5,994 nt of DNA from Pyramidobacter sp. GTDB taxonomy: Bacteria; Synergistota; Synergistia; Synergistales; Dethiosulfovibrionaceae. Within the stretch, counting starts at the first letter, position 1. Each line of letters opens with the position of its first letter. The notes beneath the pieces are model-generated. The model worked only from the letters and a program-made list of their open reading frames with translations, was not told the DNA's origin and made no database searches. The position numbers and the translations under genes were made by a program. Below, piece by piece: positions 1 to 5,994 of this stretch. The DNA lies in assembly GCA_017940445.1 (NCBI GenBank), contig JAGAYQ010000208.1:1-5994 (forward strand). Reading direction: 5' to 3'.

Positions 1-696
1 ACCAGCCTCAACCCGATCATGACCGTCGGCGAGCAGATCGCCGAGGCGCTGGAGCTGCACAACACCGACCACAAGTCGCACGAACAGATCCAGGCCCGCG
101 TCGACGAAGTGTTGAGCATGGTGGGCATCTCCCCCTCGCGCAAGAACGCCTTCCCGCATCAGTTTTCCGGCGGCATGAAGCAGCGCGTCGTCATCGCCAT
201 GGCGCTGGTGTGCGAGCCCGATCTGCTGATTGCCGACGAGCCCACTACGGCGCTGGATGTGACCATCCAGGCGCAGGTCATCAACATGATCCGTGAGCTG
301 CGCGACCGCCTGGGCACAGCGATGATCATGATCACGCACGATCTCGGCATCGTCGCGCAGACGTGCGACAACGTGGCCGTGATGTACGCCGGGCGGATCA
401 TCGAAGCCGGCACGGCCGCCGATATCTACAAAGGCGAATTCCGTCATCCCTACACGGTGGGGCTGTTCTCGTCGATCCCCAATCTGCGCGAAAAGACCGC
501 CCGCCTGACGCCGATCCCCGGTCTGATGCCCGACCCGACAAAACTTCCCGCCGGATGCAGCTTCGCGCCGCGCTGCCCGCATGCGACAGAGCTGTGCCGC
601 ACGACACCTCCGGCCGCGTACAAAAACAATACGCACGTGATCGAGTGCCATCTGCTTGAAGGAAAAGACGGCTGGACGAAGGAGGCGCGTGTATGA
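1..696 (+). CDS. Peptide ABC transporter ATP-binding protein, OppD/DppD type (5' end outside window)
   Basis: This is one of the two ATPase subunits that drive a peptide-type importer from the cytoplasmic side of the membrane. The reading frame is open from base 1 and begins just after the Q-loop, with the family-typical TSLNP. The Walker A part, roughly the first 100 residues, is therefore missing to the left, and the ATG at 19 is internal rather than the start. Visible motifs are a normal signature SGGMKQR (163-186), Walker B LLIADEP (about 220-243) and the H-loop histidine (337-339). The C-terminal oligopeptide-transporter extension follows, with Cys codons at 556, 574, 595 and 646 in a PAGC-x5-C-x6-C ... 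ECH pattern. NikD-type nickel ATPases are usually shorter and lack this tail, which favours peptide over nickel transport. The stop overlaps the next gene's start (ATGA). The exact substrate cannot be read from an ATPase. Confidence 0.95.
   Translation, partial: TSLNPIMTVGEQIAEALELHNTDHKSHEQIQARVDEVLSMVGISPSRKNAFPHQFSGGMKQRVVIAMALVCEPDLLIADEPTTALDVTIQAQVINMIRELRDRLGTAMIMITHDLGIVAQTCDNVAVMYAGRIIEAGTAADIYKGEFRHPYTVGLFSSIPNLREKTARLTPIPGLMPDPTKLPAGCSFAPRCPHATELCRTTPPAAYKNNTHVIECHLLEGKDGWTKEARV
679..685 (+). promoter_or_regulatory. Ribosome binding site for the OppF-type gene
   Basis: AAGGAGG lies inside the end of the upstream ATPase gene, 7 nt before ATG 693 and 10 nt before the tandem ATG at 696. 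It supports a start at 693 or 696 with translational coupling through the ATGA overlap, but does not decide between the two. Confidence 0.8.
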
Positions 697-1682
697 TGAC
701 GAACATGGAAAACGTTTCCAATGTCCCGCTGATCGAGACCCGCGGACTGAAAAAGTTCTTCAAGGTACGCGGCGGCCTTCTGCACGCCGTCGATAACGTC
801 AGCATCACCATCCCCGCCCGAAAGACGCTGGGCGTGGTGGGCGAATCCGGCTGCGGCAAGTCAACGCTGGGACGCGCCGTGCTGAGATTGATCGAACCGA
901 CGGCTGGCGAAGTGCTGTTTGAAGGACGCGACATCACCAAGTTCAATCGGAGCCAGATGCGCGAGATGCGCCGCAAGATGCAGATCATTTTCCAGGACCC
1001 CTATTCCAGCATCAACCCGCGCATGTCCGTCGCCGAGATCATCGCCGAGTACATGCTCATCAATCACACCTGCGCGAGCAAGGCCGAAGCCTTCCAGCGC
1101 ACGGCCGAGCTGATGGACGTCGTCGGTCTGGCGCGCCGCTACGCCAACGTCTACCCTCACGAGCTCGACGGCGGACGGCGCCAGCGCATCGGCATTGCCC
1201 GCGCGCTTTCGCTGCGCCCGCAGTTCATCGTCTGCGACGAGCCCGTCTCCGCGCTTGACGTGTCGATCCAGGCTCAGATCCTCAATCTGCTCATGGACAT
1301 TCAGGACAACATGGGGCTGACATATATGTTCATCACCCACGACCTGTCTGTCGTCAAGCACATCTCTGACGAGATCATCGTCATGTATCTGGGCCAGTGC
1401 GTGGAACGCGCCACCTCCGACGCTCTGTTCGAGAAGCCGCTCCACCCCTACACGCAGGCGCTGCTGGCCGCCATTCCTGAGCCCGACATTTCAATGCGGA
1501 ACAAGCCTATCCAGATCATCCGCGGCGAAGTGACCAGCCCCGTCGATCCCCCGCCCGGCTGCCGCTTCGCGTCGCGCTGCGAAAAAGCCGGCGAACGCTG
1601 CCACCGCGAGACGCCCGACCTTGCCGAGCGCGAGAGCGGCCACTGGATCGCCTGCCACCTGTACGACGGAAAGGGAGTGTAA
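693..1682 (+). CDS. Peptide ABC transporter ATP-binding protein, OppF/DppF type
   Basis: This 329-residue ATPase is the partner of the preceding subunit in the nucleotide-binding dimer of a peptide importer. The order of motifs is complete: Walker [10 protein letters not shown] (50-58), Q-loop Q101 followed by DPYSSINPR, signature region (158-162), Walker B FIVCDEP (178-184, catalytic E183), D-loop SALD (186-189) and H-loop H216. The C-terminal extension carries Cys 290, 296, 303 and 321 in the same PPGC-x5-C-x6-C ... CH pattern as its partner. The oddity is the signature, which reads LDGGR instead of the usual LSGGQ/FSGGQ, while Walker A and B are intact. The length is normal for OppF/DppF. 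Its start overlaps the upstream stop by four bases and its stop is 6 nt before the deacylase gene, so the three genes very likely form one operon. The peptide assignment rests on family resemblance and the deacylase neighbour. Confidence 0.95.
   Translation: MMTNMENVSNVPLIETRGLKKFFKVRGGLLHAVDNVSITIPARKTLGVVGESGCGKSTLGRAVLRLIEPTAGEVLFEGRDITKFNRSQMREMRRKMQIIFQDPYSSINPRMSVAEIIAEYMLINHTCASKAEAFQRTAELMDVVGLARRYANVYPHELDGGRRQRIGIARALSLRPQFIVCDEPVSALDVSIQAQILNLLMDIQDNMGLTYMFITHDLSVVKHISDEIIVMYLGQCVERATSDALFEKPLHPYTQALLAAIPEPDISMRNKPIQIIRGEVTSPVDPPPGCRFASRCEKAGERCHRETPDLAERESGHWIACHLYDGKGV
1671..1677 (+). promoter_or_regulatory. Ribosome binding site for the deacylase gene
   Basis: AAGGGAG at the very end of the OppF-type gene lies 11 nt before ATG 1689. 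The spacing is a little long but usable, and no better start is nearby. Confidence 0.6.
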
Positions 1683-1688
1683 GCTGCC

Positions 1689-3272
1689 ATGTTCAGCTAT
1701 GCTGTCAAAAACGCGACTGTCATCGACGGCACGAGGTGCAAGCCCTATAAGGCAAACATCTATATCGCCGGCGACGCGATCGCCGAGATCACGGCCGAAG
1801 ACCGCGAAGCAGAGCGCAGCTTCGACGCAGCCGGCCTCGTCGCCGCTCCCGGTTTTATCGACATCCACACCCACTCCGACGCCACATTCCTGACCACCCC
1901 CACGCACGAGGGCAAGCTCCTCGGCGGCGTCACCTTCGAGCTGGCAGGTCAGTGCGGGCTCTCGCTTGTGCCCAACACCCCCGCCACGCGCGACGAAAAC
2001 GTATTCGGCGTCACGCGCCCGTTCCTGATCGAGCCGACGCTTGAGCAGTTCCCCGCGCACGACTTCGCAGGCTACGTCAAAGCCATCCGTGAAAAAGGCA
2101 TCTCCATCAACTTCGGCAGCATGGTCGGCCACGGCGCCCTGCGCGCCTGCATTGTGGGGTACGAAAACCGCCAGCTGACGCCCGAGGAGCTCGACCAGAT
2201 GTGCGAACTGCTGGCAGCTCAGCTCGATCAAGGCGCGCTCGGCGTGTCGTTCGGGCTCATCTACCCGCCCGGCAGCTTCTGCGACACCGCGGAAGTCGTC
2301 GCGCTCGCCCGCGTCGCCGCTTCACGCAGCAAACTGCTGGCCGTCCACATGCGCAACGAGAACGCCCGTGTGTTTGAAGCCCTCGACGAGATGATCGCCG
2401 TCGCCCGCGAGACCGGCGTCAGGCTCGAGATCTCGCACCTCAAGCTGATGGGTCAGGCGCAGTGGGGACGGGCCCAGGAACTGCTGAACAAGATCGACCT
2501 CGCCCGCGCACAGGGCGTGCGCATCCATGCCGATCAGTACCCCTACTGCGCCTCGCACTCCGGCCTCAAATCAAGCTTCCCCAAATGGGCCACCTCCGGC
2601 GGCGACGCCGGATTCGTCGCCCGCCTCAAGGATGACGCCACCTGGGCCAAGATCACCGAAAACGGCCTGCCCGAGATGGAGGCCCGCGGCGGCGCGCCCC
2701 GGATCAACATCAGCTCCACAAACGGCCTTTTCCCAGAGATCGAGGGCATGACACTGCCCGAAGTCGCCGCATATCTCAAGCTCCCCCTGCTCGACGGCAT
2801 CCGCGAAGCGCTCATCCGCTGCAACGGCACCATCGGCTGCATCTACCACGCCATGAGCCGCAAAGACATGCTCACCATCATGAAGCGCACCGACATCTGC
2901 GCCGCCAGTGACGGACGCGCCTATCCCCTCGATCCGCGCCTGGGCAAAGTGCACCCGCGCAACTCGTCCACGTTCGTCCGCTTCCTGCGCACCGTTCGCG
3001 AAGAGCATCTGATGCCCCTCGAAGACGCCGTATACAAGATCACCGCGCTGCCGGCCACGCTGCTGGGACTCGACGACGAGCTCGGCTATATCAAAGCCGG
3101 ACACAAGGCCAACCTGACCATCTTCAACCCCGACACCGTGACCGACACCGCCACCTATGCCGATCCTCTCCGCAAGCCCGAAGGCATCGCTCAGGTCATC
3201 GTCAACGGCCAGGTCGTCCTCGACAACGGCACAATCACCGACGCCCGGCCGGGGAAAGTGTACGCACGGTAA
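1689..3272 (+). CDS. N-acyl-D-amino-acid deacylase (D-aminoacylase family amidohydrolase)
   Basis: The 527-residue protein belongs to the zinc amidohydrolases that remove the acyl group from N-acyl-D-amino acids in the cytoplasm, giving a free D-amino acid and a carboxylate. Visible landmarks are the metal motif GFIDIHTHSD (H60, H62), GQCG with C89, GHGALR (147-152), GLIYPPGS (189-196), H220 in AVHMRNE, H250 in EISHLK, QYPYCAS (283-289) and ASDG with D408. The C-terminal strand segment resembles GLDDELGYIKAGHKANLTIFNP. These match the zinc ligands (Cys96, His220, His250), the second-site histidines and the catalytic Asp366 described for the Alcaligenes enzyme. No signal peptide is seen. The length is within the usual 480-540 range. 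The gene sits 6 nt after the transporter ATPase gene, suggesting that the imported solute is its substrate or a precursor. The preferred side chain is unknown, and a dipeptidase-like activity in the same superfamily is a less likely alternative. Codons are markedly C-ending. Confidence 0.92.
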   Translation: MFSYAVKNATVIDGTRCKPYKANIYIAGDAIAEITAEDREAERSFDAAGLVAAPGFIDIHTHSDATFLTTPTHEGKLLGGVTFELAGQCGLSLVPNTPATRDENVFGVTRPFLIEPTLEQFPAHDFAGYVKAIREKGISINFGSMVGHGALRACIVGYENRQLTPEELDQMCELLAAQLDQGALGVSFGLIYPPGSFCDTAEVVALARVAASRSKLLAVHMRNENARVFEALDEMIAVARETGVRLEISHLKLMGQAQWGRAQELLNKIDLARAQGVRIHADQYPYCASHSGLKSSFPKWATSGGDAGFVARLKDDATWAKITENGLPEMEARGGAPRINISSTNGLFPEIEGMTLPEVAAYLKLPLLDGIREALIRCNGTIGCIYHAMSRKDMLTIMKRTDICAASDGRAYPLDPRLGKVHPRNSSTFVRFLRTVREEHLMPLEDAVYKITALPATLLGLDDELGYIKAGHKANLTIFNPDTVTDTATYADPLRKPEGIAQVIVNGQVVLDNGTITDARPGKVYAR

Positions 3273-3286
3273 AAATCATTCATCAG

Positions 3287-3327
3287 AAAAGAGACGATCC
3301 TGCTTCCACACAGGATCGTCTCTTTTT
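3287..3327 (+). terminator. Intrinsic (Rho-independent) terminator
   Basis: GAGACGATCCTG (3291-3302) pairs perfectly with CAGGATCGTCTC (3311-3322) across an 8-nt loop. The stem is extended by A/T pairs from AAAA (3287-3290) to the T run at 3323-3327. It begins 14 nt after the deacylase stop and so ends the first transcription unit. The A run on the other side means it could also work weakly in the reverse direction, but no reverse-strand gene is present to need it. Confidence 0.95.
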
Positions 3328-3345
3328 GTACTATTGATTTTCGCA

Positions 3346-3378
3346 AGTCTTGCCTCAAGTGCGCTATAATACAAGACT
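3346..3378 (+). promoter_or_regulatory. Candidate operator: 7-bp inverted repeat straddling the -10 box
   Basis: AGTCTTG (3346-3352) is repeated in inverted form as CAAGACT (3372-3378), with 19 nt between that contain the TATAAT box. A shorter palindrome CAAG-T-CTTG (3344-3352) overlaps the left arm. A repressor bound here would block RNA polymerase, and NikR, encoded two genes down, is the obvious candidate. However, the centre-to-centre distance of 26 bp is longer than the roughly 20-22 bp of described E. coli-type and Desulfovibrio-type NikR sites, and a 7-bp repeat can occur by chance. Confidence 0.3.
3365..3370 (+). promoter_or_regulatory. Consensus -10 box (TATAAT) of the second unit
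   Basis: A perfect TATAAT in an AT-richer stretch between the terminator and the GTG start of the C39-like gene. No good -35 lies at 16-18 nt upstream: TTGATT (3334-3339) is 25 nt away and TTGCCT (3350-3355) only 9 nt away. The promoter may therefore be weak or activator-dependent. Transcription would begin near 3377, leaving a leader of about 40 nt. Confidence 0.65.
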
Positions 3379-3399
3379 GATTCACATTCTCGTATTTTT

Positions 3400-3406
3400 A
3401 AGGAGG
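3400..3406 (+). promoter_or_regulatory. Ribosome binding site that fixes the GTG 3416 start
   Basis: A full AAGGAGG lies 9 nt before GTG 3416. It rules against the longer reading frame from TTG 3350, which would begin upstream of the -10 box. Confidence 0.9.
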
Positions 3407-3415
3407 AAGGCGCCG

Positions 3416-4285
3416 GTGCCGCAGTCAACAGAGAAAAAGATCCCGCCGCTGCCGCCGCTTGAGCTGCTGTCTCCGCATGAGGCGGCGATCGTGCGGCAGC
3501 GCTGGGACGGCGATCCTTTCATTCCCACGCCCAAGGGATACGCGCTTGAGTCGGAGGCGACGGCCTATTTTAAGGCGGCCGATGTCCCCAATTCGCCCTA
3601 CTTTCCGCAGTTCGACTTTTATCACATGTACAGTCACGGCTCGCTGTCGATGCTGCCGTGCTTTCGCACGTATCAGCAGACCCGGGGCTACACGTGCGCG
3701 TCGGCGATCGCGCTGATGACGCTGTATCACTTCGGGGTGACGGACTGGGAGGAGCTGCAGATCGCCGATAAAATGGCGTCGTTCCACGGGCTGCCGCCAG
3801 ACACGCGCCGGCCGATCCCGGTGAAGGATCTGGCGCAGTTTTTCACGTCGCTGGGCTGGGATGTGGAGACGAATCTGGAATGCGCCGCGCGCGCGCCGGA
3901 GGACAAGCACATTTACGATCCCTGGCGGTCGGAGGCGGCAAAGACGTTCCCCACGCTGGAAAGTTTTGCCGATTTCTGCCGATTCACGATCCGCTCGGGG
4001 GCGCCGATCATGGTGGAAAATATCGACTGGGGAGCGCACTGGCGCATGATCGTCGGCTTTGACGACATGGGCACGGGCAAGGCGGAGCACGGTGTTCTGA
4101 TCCTGGCTGACCCGCACGACACGGCCGATCACTGTCAGGATGGCTTTGTGATCGAGCATATCGACAAGTTCTACAGCATGTGGTACGACATTTTCGTGAT
4201 GGAGCGGGACGAATGCACGCAGCCGTTCGTAGTGGCGCGCCCGCCCTGGATGAAGGGAGACGACGGATCATGCAGAAGGATGTAA
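3416..4285 (+). CDS. C39-like (papain-fold) cysteine protease family protein, cytosolic
   Basis: The 289-residue protein resembles the C39-like papain-fold group. The oxyanion-hole glutamine and nucleophile fit Q88-x5-C94 (QTRGYTC), followed by a helix-like ASAIALMTLYHFG. The catalytic histidine fits H208 in WGAHWRMIVGFDD, and the third residue fits D232 in LILADP. The first ~85 residues are outside the recognised core: a proline-rich start (PPLPPLELL), then an aromatic-rich segment. There is no signal peptide or membrane segment, so it should act in the cytoplasm, and no ABC transporter domain is fused as in bacteriocin-exporting C39 proteins. A loop after D232 (residues 234-240) is rich in His, Asp and Cys. 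The start is GTG 3416, set by a strong ribosome binding site. Its 3' end overlaps nikR by 16 nt, which suggests coupled expression. Peptidase, amidase or transglutaminase-like chemistry are all possible; substrate and role are unknown to me. Codons are mostly G-ending, unlike the upstream operon. Confidence 0.8.
   Translation: MPQSTEKKIPPLPPLELLSPHEAAIVRQRWDGDPFIPTPKGYALESEATAYFKAADVPNSPYFPQFDFYHMYSHGSLSMLPCFRTYQQTRGYTCASAIALMTLYHFGVTDWEELQIADKMASFHGLPPDTRRPIPVKDLAQFFTSLGWDVETNLECAARAPEDKHIYDPWRSEAAKTFPTLESFADFCRFTIRSGAPIMVENIDWGAHWRMIVGFDDMGTGKAEHGVLILADPHDTADHCQDGFVIEHIDKFYSMWYDIFVMERDECTQPFVVARPPWMKGDDGSCRRM
4253..4259 (+). promoter_or_regulatory. Ribosome binding site for nikR
   Basis: AAGGGAG within the end of the C39-like gene, 10 nt before ATG 4270. 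It supports the 138-residue NikR over longer in-frame starts upstream. Confidence 0.75.
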
Positions 4286-4686
4286 CGCCGCTGGTTCGCT
4301 TCGGCGTCGCGGTGCCGGAGAATCTGCTGCACAGCTTTGACAGGCGTCTTGAGGAAGCGGGGCTGCCCAACCGGTCGGAAGCGCTGCGGCAGCTGATCCG
4401 CGAGTACGTGGCGCAGGATACATGGGAAAACGGCGGCACGGTGTACGGCACGATCACGCTGACGTACAACCATCATGCAAACGATGCCACGGGCCGTCTG
4501 ACGGAGCTTCAGCACGATTTCGGCGAGATCATCGTCTGCACGACGCATGTTCACGCCGATCATCATCACTGTCTCGAGGTGATCATCGTGCGCGGGGACG
4601 TGGCGCGGGTGAAGCAGTTCCTCACGTCGCTGCGGGCGCTGAAGGCAATGCAGTCGGTCACGCCGGTGATCGCGACGCTGGAGTAG
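4270..4686 (+). CDS. nikR: Nickel-responsive transcriptional regulator NikR
   Basis: This 138-residue protein has the two-part NikR layout. An N-terminal ribbon-helix-helix DNA-binding domain (about residues 8-48: strand VRFGVAVP, then NRSEALRQLIREYV) is followed by an ACT-like tetramerisation and nickel-binding domain (about 57-138). All four square-planar nickel ligands of E. coli NikR (H76, H87, H89, C95) have counterparts with the same spacing: H82 in LQHDF, H93 and H95 in THVHADHHH, and C101 in HCLEVIIVRGD. When nickel is bound, NikR proteins clamp DNA and repress, or occasionally activate, their targets. The start ATG 4270 has a ribosome binding site and gives the usual length; the extended frame from 4180 only reads through the previous gene. 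It overlaps the C39-like gene by 16 nt and is followed after 3 nt by the MATE gene. No nickel transporter or nickel enzyme is in the window. A response to another divalent metal cannot be excluded. Confidence 0.95.
   Translation: MQKDVTPLVRFGVAVPENLLHSFDRRLEEAGLPNRSEALRQLIREYVAQDTWENGGTVYGTITLTYNHHANDATGRLTELQHDFGEIIVCTTHVHADHHHCLEVIIVRGDVARVKQFLTSLRALKAMQSVTPVIATLE
4680..4683 (+). promoter_or_regulatory. Weak ribosome binding site supporting the TTG 4690 start
   Basis: GGAG at the end of nikR lies 6 nt before TTG 4690. No comparable site precedes the other in-frame candidates, GTG 4708 and ATG 4714, so it favours TTG, with likely coupling to nikR translation. Confidence 0.5.
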
Positions 4687-4689
4687 GCT

Positions 4690-5994
4690 TTGGCTCAGTT
4701 TTCTTCCGTGCGGATGGGGACTGATCCAGTTCCCGCGCTGATCGTGCGTTTCGCGCTGCCGGCCACGGTAGGCGTGCTGGCCAACGCGCTGTACAACATC
4801 GTTGACCGCGTGTTCATCGGACGTGCCGTCGGGCCTGCGGGACTGGCGGCGATCTCGATCGTATTCCCGATCGTGCTGGCGGTGGTTGCCTTTTCAGCGC
4901 TGTTCGGCGTGGGCACGGCTTCGCAGATCTCGCGCTTTCTCGGCGCCGGCGACCGGGAACGGGCCGAATCGGCGCTCGGCAGCGGCCTGTGCTGTGCGGC
5001 GATCTTCCTCGCGCTTGCGCTGCCGCCGATGCTGCTGACGCTGCCGCAAGTGGCTTCGCTGTGCGGTGCCCGGGGTGAAATGATGCCGCTGACTGAGACG
5101 TATCTGCGCATCACGGCTCCCGCCATCCCCGCCCCGTTCCTGACGATGGTGCTGATGGGCTCGCTGCGCGCCGAAGGACGGCCGCGCCCGGCCATGTGGG
5201 CGATGGTGCTCGGCGCGGGGCTGAACGTTCTGCTCGACTGGCTGTTCATCATCGTTCACGGCATGGGGGTCGCCGGCGCAGCCTGGGGAACGGCGCTGTC
5301 ACAGCTGTTTGCGCTGCTGTGGACGCTGGCCTTTTATCTGCTGCGCAAAAGCGAGCTGCGGCTTTCGCTTCGCTGCCTGCGGCCGCAGCTGCAAAACGTT
5401 CGTGAGATGCTCGGCGTCGGGTTGTCGCCGTTTCTGCTGAACATCTTCTTCTCGGTCATGCTGGCGCTGTTCAACGTGCTGCTGGGATCGCACGGCGGCG
5501 AACTGGCCGTGTCGGCAATGGGGATCTTCTTCGGCATCGACAGTCTGCTGTTCATGCCCGTCACAGGGATCGGCGAAGGAACGATGCCCGTGGTCGGGTA
5601 CAACTACGGCGCGCACTCGTTCGCCCGCGTGCGGCAGGCCGTGAGGCTGGCGCTGGCTGCGTCGATCGCCTGGTACACCGTCTCCGAAGTCGTCGCCTTC
5701 GTCTGGCCAGAAACACTGGCGTCGTTCTTCACGACCGATGCAGAACTGCTCCGTCAGACCGCGCGCAGCATGAGGATCGGCTACGCAGCACTGCCTCTGG
5801 GCGCTGTGGCCGTGATCGGCTGCTATGTGCTGGAAGCGCTGGGGCGGGCAAAAACGTCGTTCACGTTCAACGTCTTTCGCCAGTCGCTCTCGATAGCTCT
5901 GCTGATCGTACTGCCGCGTTTTCTCGGCACGGACGGCGTTTGGCTGACGCTGCCGGCGGCCGACGTGATCGGCGGCGCAAGCATGGCTTTTTTG
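4690..5994 (+). CDS. MATE family efflux transporter (3' end outside window)
   Basis: The frame is open to the right edge, giving 435 codons of a family usually near 450, so only the last few residues are missing. MATE proteins are inner-membrane antiporters that expel drugs and organic cations using Na+ or H+. The N-terminal half shows the typical RMGTDP and FALPATVGVLANALYNIVD start (residues 8-39), VFIG, AISIVFP (54-60), and a GVGTASQISRFLGAGDRE segment (73-90). LRAEGRPRPAM and GAGLNVLLDWLFI mark the end of the first bundle. The second half repeats the pattern with GIGEGTMPVVGYNYGA and an RVRQAVR helix. Hydrophobic stretches throughout fit a 12-helix protein of the MepA/DinF-like type. TTG 4690 is chosen because it has a ribosome binding site and gives the usual short tail before the GTDP motif; ATG 4714 would cut into it. 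It follows nikR by 3 nt, suggesting co-transcription and perhaps nickel-dependent control. The substrate cannot be predicted. Confidence 0.93.
   Translation, partial: MAQFSSVRMGTDPVPALIVRFALPATVGVLANALYNIVDRVFIGRAVGPAGLAAISIVFPIVLAVVAFSALFGVGTASQISRFLGAGDRERAESALGSGLCCAAIFLALALPPMLLTLPQVASLCGARGEMMPLTETYLRITAPAIPAPFLTMVLMGSLRAEGRPRPAMWAMVLGAGLNVLLDWLFIIVHGMGVAGAAWGTALSQLFALLWTLAFYLLRKSELRLSLRCLRPQLQNVREMLGVGLSPFLLNIFFSVMLALFNVLLGSHGGELAVSAMGIFFGIDSLLFMPVTGIGEGTMPVVGYNYGAHSFARVRQAVRLALAASIAWYTVSEVVAFVWPETLASFFTTDAELLRQTARSMRIGYAALPLGAVAVIGCYVLEALGRAKTSFTFNVFRQSLSIALLIVLPRFLGTDGVWLTLPAADVIGGASMAFL

Noticed and set aside
1..1682. The two ATPases as NikD/NikE nickel importer subunits, given the nearby nikR
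   Set aside because: Both carry the long cysteine-containing C-terminal extension of Opp/Dpp ATPases, are followed by a deacylase, and are separated from nikR by a strong terminator and a new promoter.
861..2231. Long reverse-strand open frames opposite the OppF-type and deacylase genes
   Set aside because: They are low-complexity shadows typical of GC-rich coding DNA, without recognisable domains, and lie opposite well-supported genes.
3303..3330. Terminator hairpin as part of a riboswitch or CRISPR-like repeat
   Set aside because: It is a single simple stem-loop with a T run after a stop codon; no further repeats or alternative pairing partners were seen.
3350..3415. Longer C39-like protein starting at TTG 3350
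   Set aside because: That start lies upstream of the TATAAT box and has no ribosome binding site, whereas GTG 3416 has AAGGAGG at 9 nt.
4180..4269. NikR extended by 30 residues from an upstream start
   Set aside because: The added stretch is the preceding gene in another frame; ATG 4270 has its own ribosome binding site and gives the normal NikR length.
4684..4692. NikR-MATE fusion by read-through of the single TAG, since both genes share a frame
   Set aside because: NikR ends naturally at this point, the MATE N-terminus is complete from TTG 4690, and nothing such as a recoding element is visible.
3425..5616. Reverse-strand open frames opposite the C39-like, nikR and MATE genes
   Set aside because: Their Arg/Ser/Gln-rich translations reflect the codon bias of the forward genes; none shows family motifs or a ribosome binding site.

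Overview
The window looks like an ordinary chromosomal segment of a GC-rich bacterium. All six genes read left to right in two compact transcription units separated by a 143-bp gap. The gene content is a peptide-type ABC transporter, an N-acyl-D-amino-acid deacylase, NikR, a papain-like cysteine protease-like protein and a MATE pump. Together with strong AAGGAGG-type ribosome binding sites, this would suit an amino-acid- or peptide-fermenting anaerobe such as a member of the Synergistota. That placement is only an inference; a high-GC Firmicute or a deltaproteobacterium is also possible. No rRNA, tRNA, CRISPR array or mobile element was seen.

Unit 1 (1-3272, entered from the left edge): the 3' two-thirds of an OppD/DppD-type ATPase gene overlaps a complete OppF/DppF-type ATPase gene by four bases. 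Six bases later comes a 527-residue amidohydrolase of the D-aminoacylase family with all expected metal and catalytic residues. The permease and substrate-binding protein genes are presumably upstream of the window. The simplest reading is uptake of short peptides or N-acylated (D-)amino acids followed by cytoplasmic deacylation. A near-perfect intrinsic terminator at 3287-3327 ends the unit.

Unit 2 (about 3365 to beyond 5994): a consensus -10 box (TATAAT, 3365-3370), flanked by a 7-bp inverted repeat, precedes three tightly packed genes. They are a cytosolic C39-like (papain-fold) cysteine protease-like protein starting at GTG 3416, a NikR nickel-responsive repressor starting at ATG 4270, and a MATE-family multidrug/cation antiporter starting at TTG 4690 that runs off the right edge. 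The NikR retains all four nickel ligands. NikR is usually found with nickel uptake or nickel enzymes, so its link here to a protease-like protein and an efflux pump is the most unusual point in the window. It suggests a small metal-responsive module, possibly autoregulated.

The two units also differ in synonymous codon choice. The deacylase prefers C-ending codons and the C39-like gene prefers G-ending codons although both are on the same strand, with the change falling at or near the intergenic gap. This may mark a replication-skew boundary, a rearrangement junction or different ancestry.
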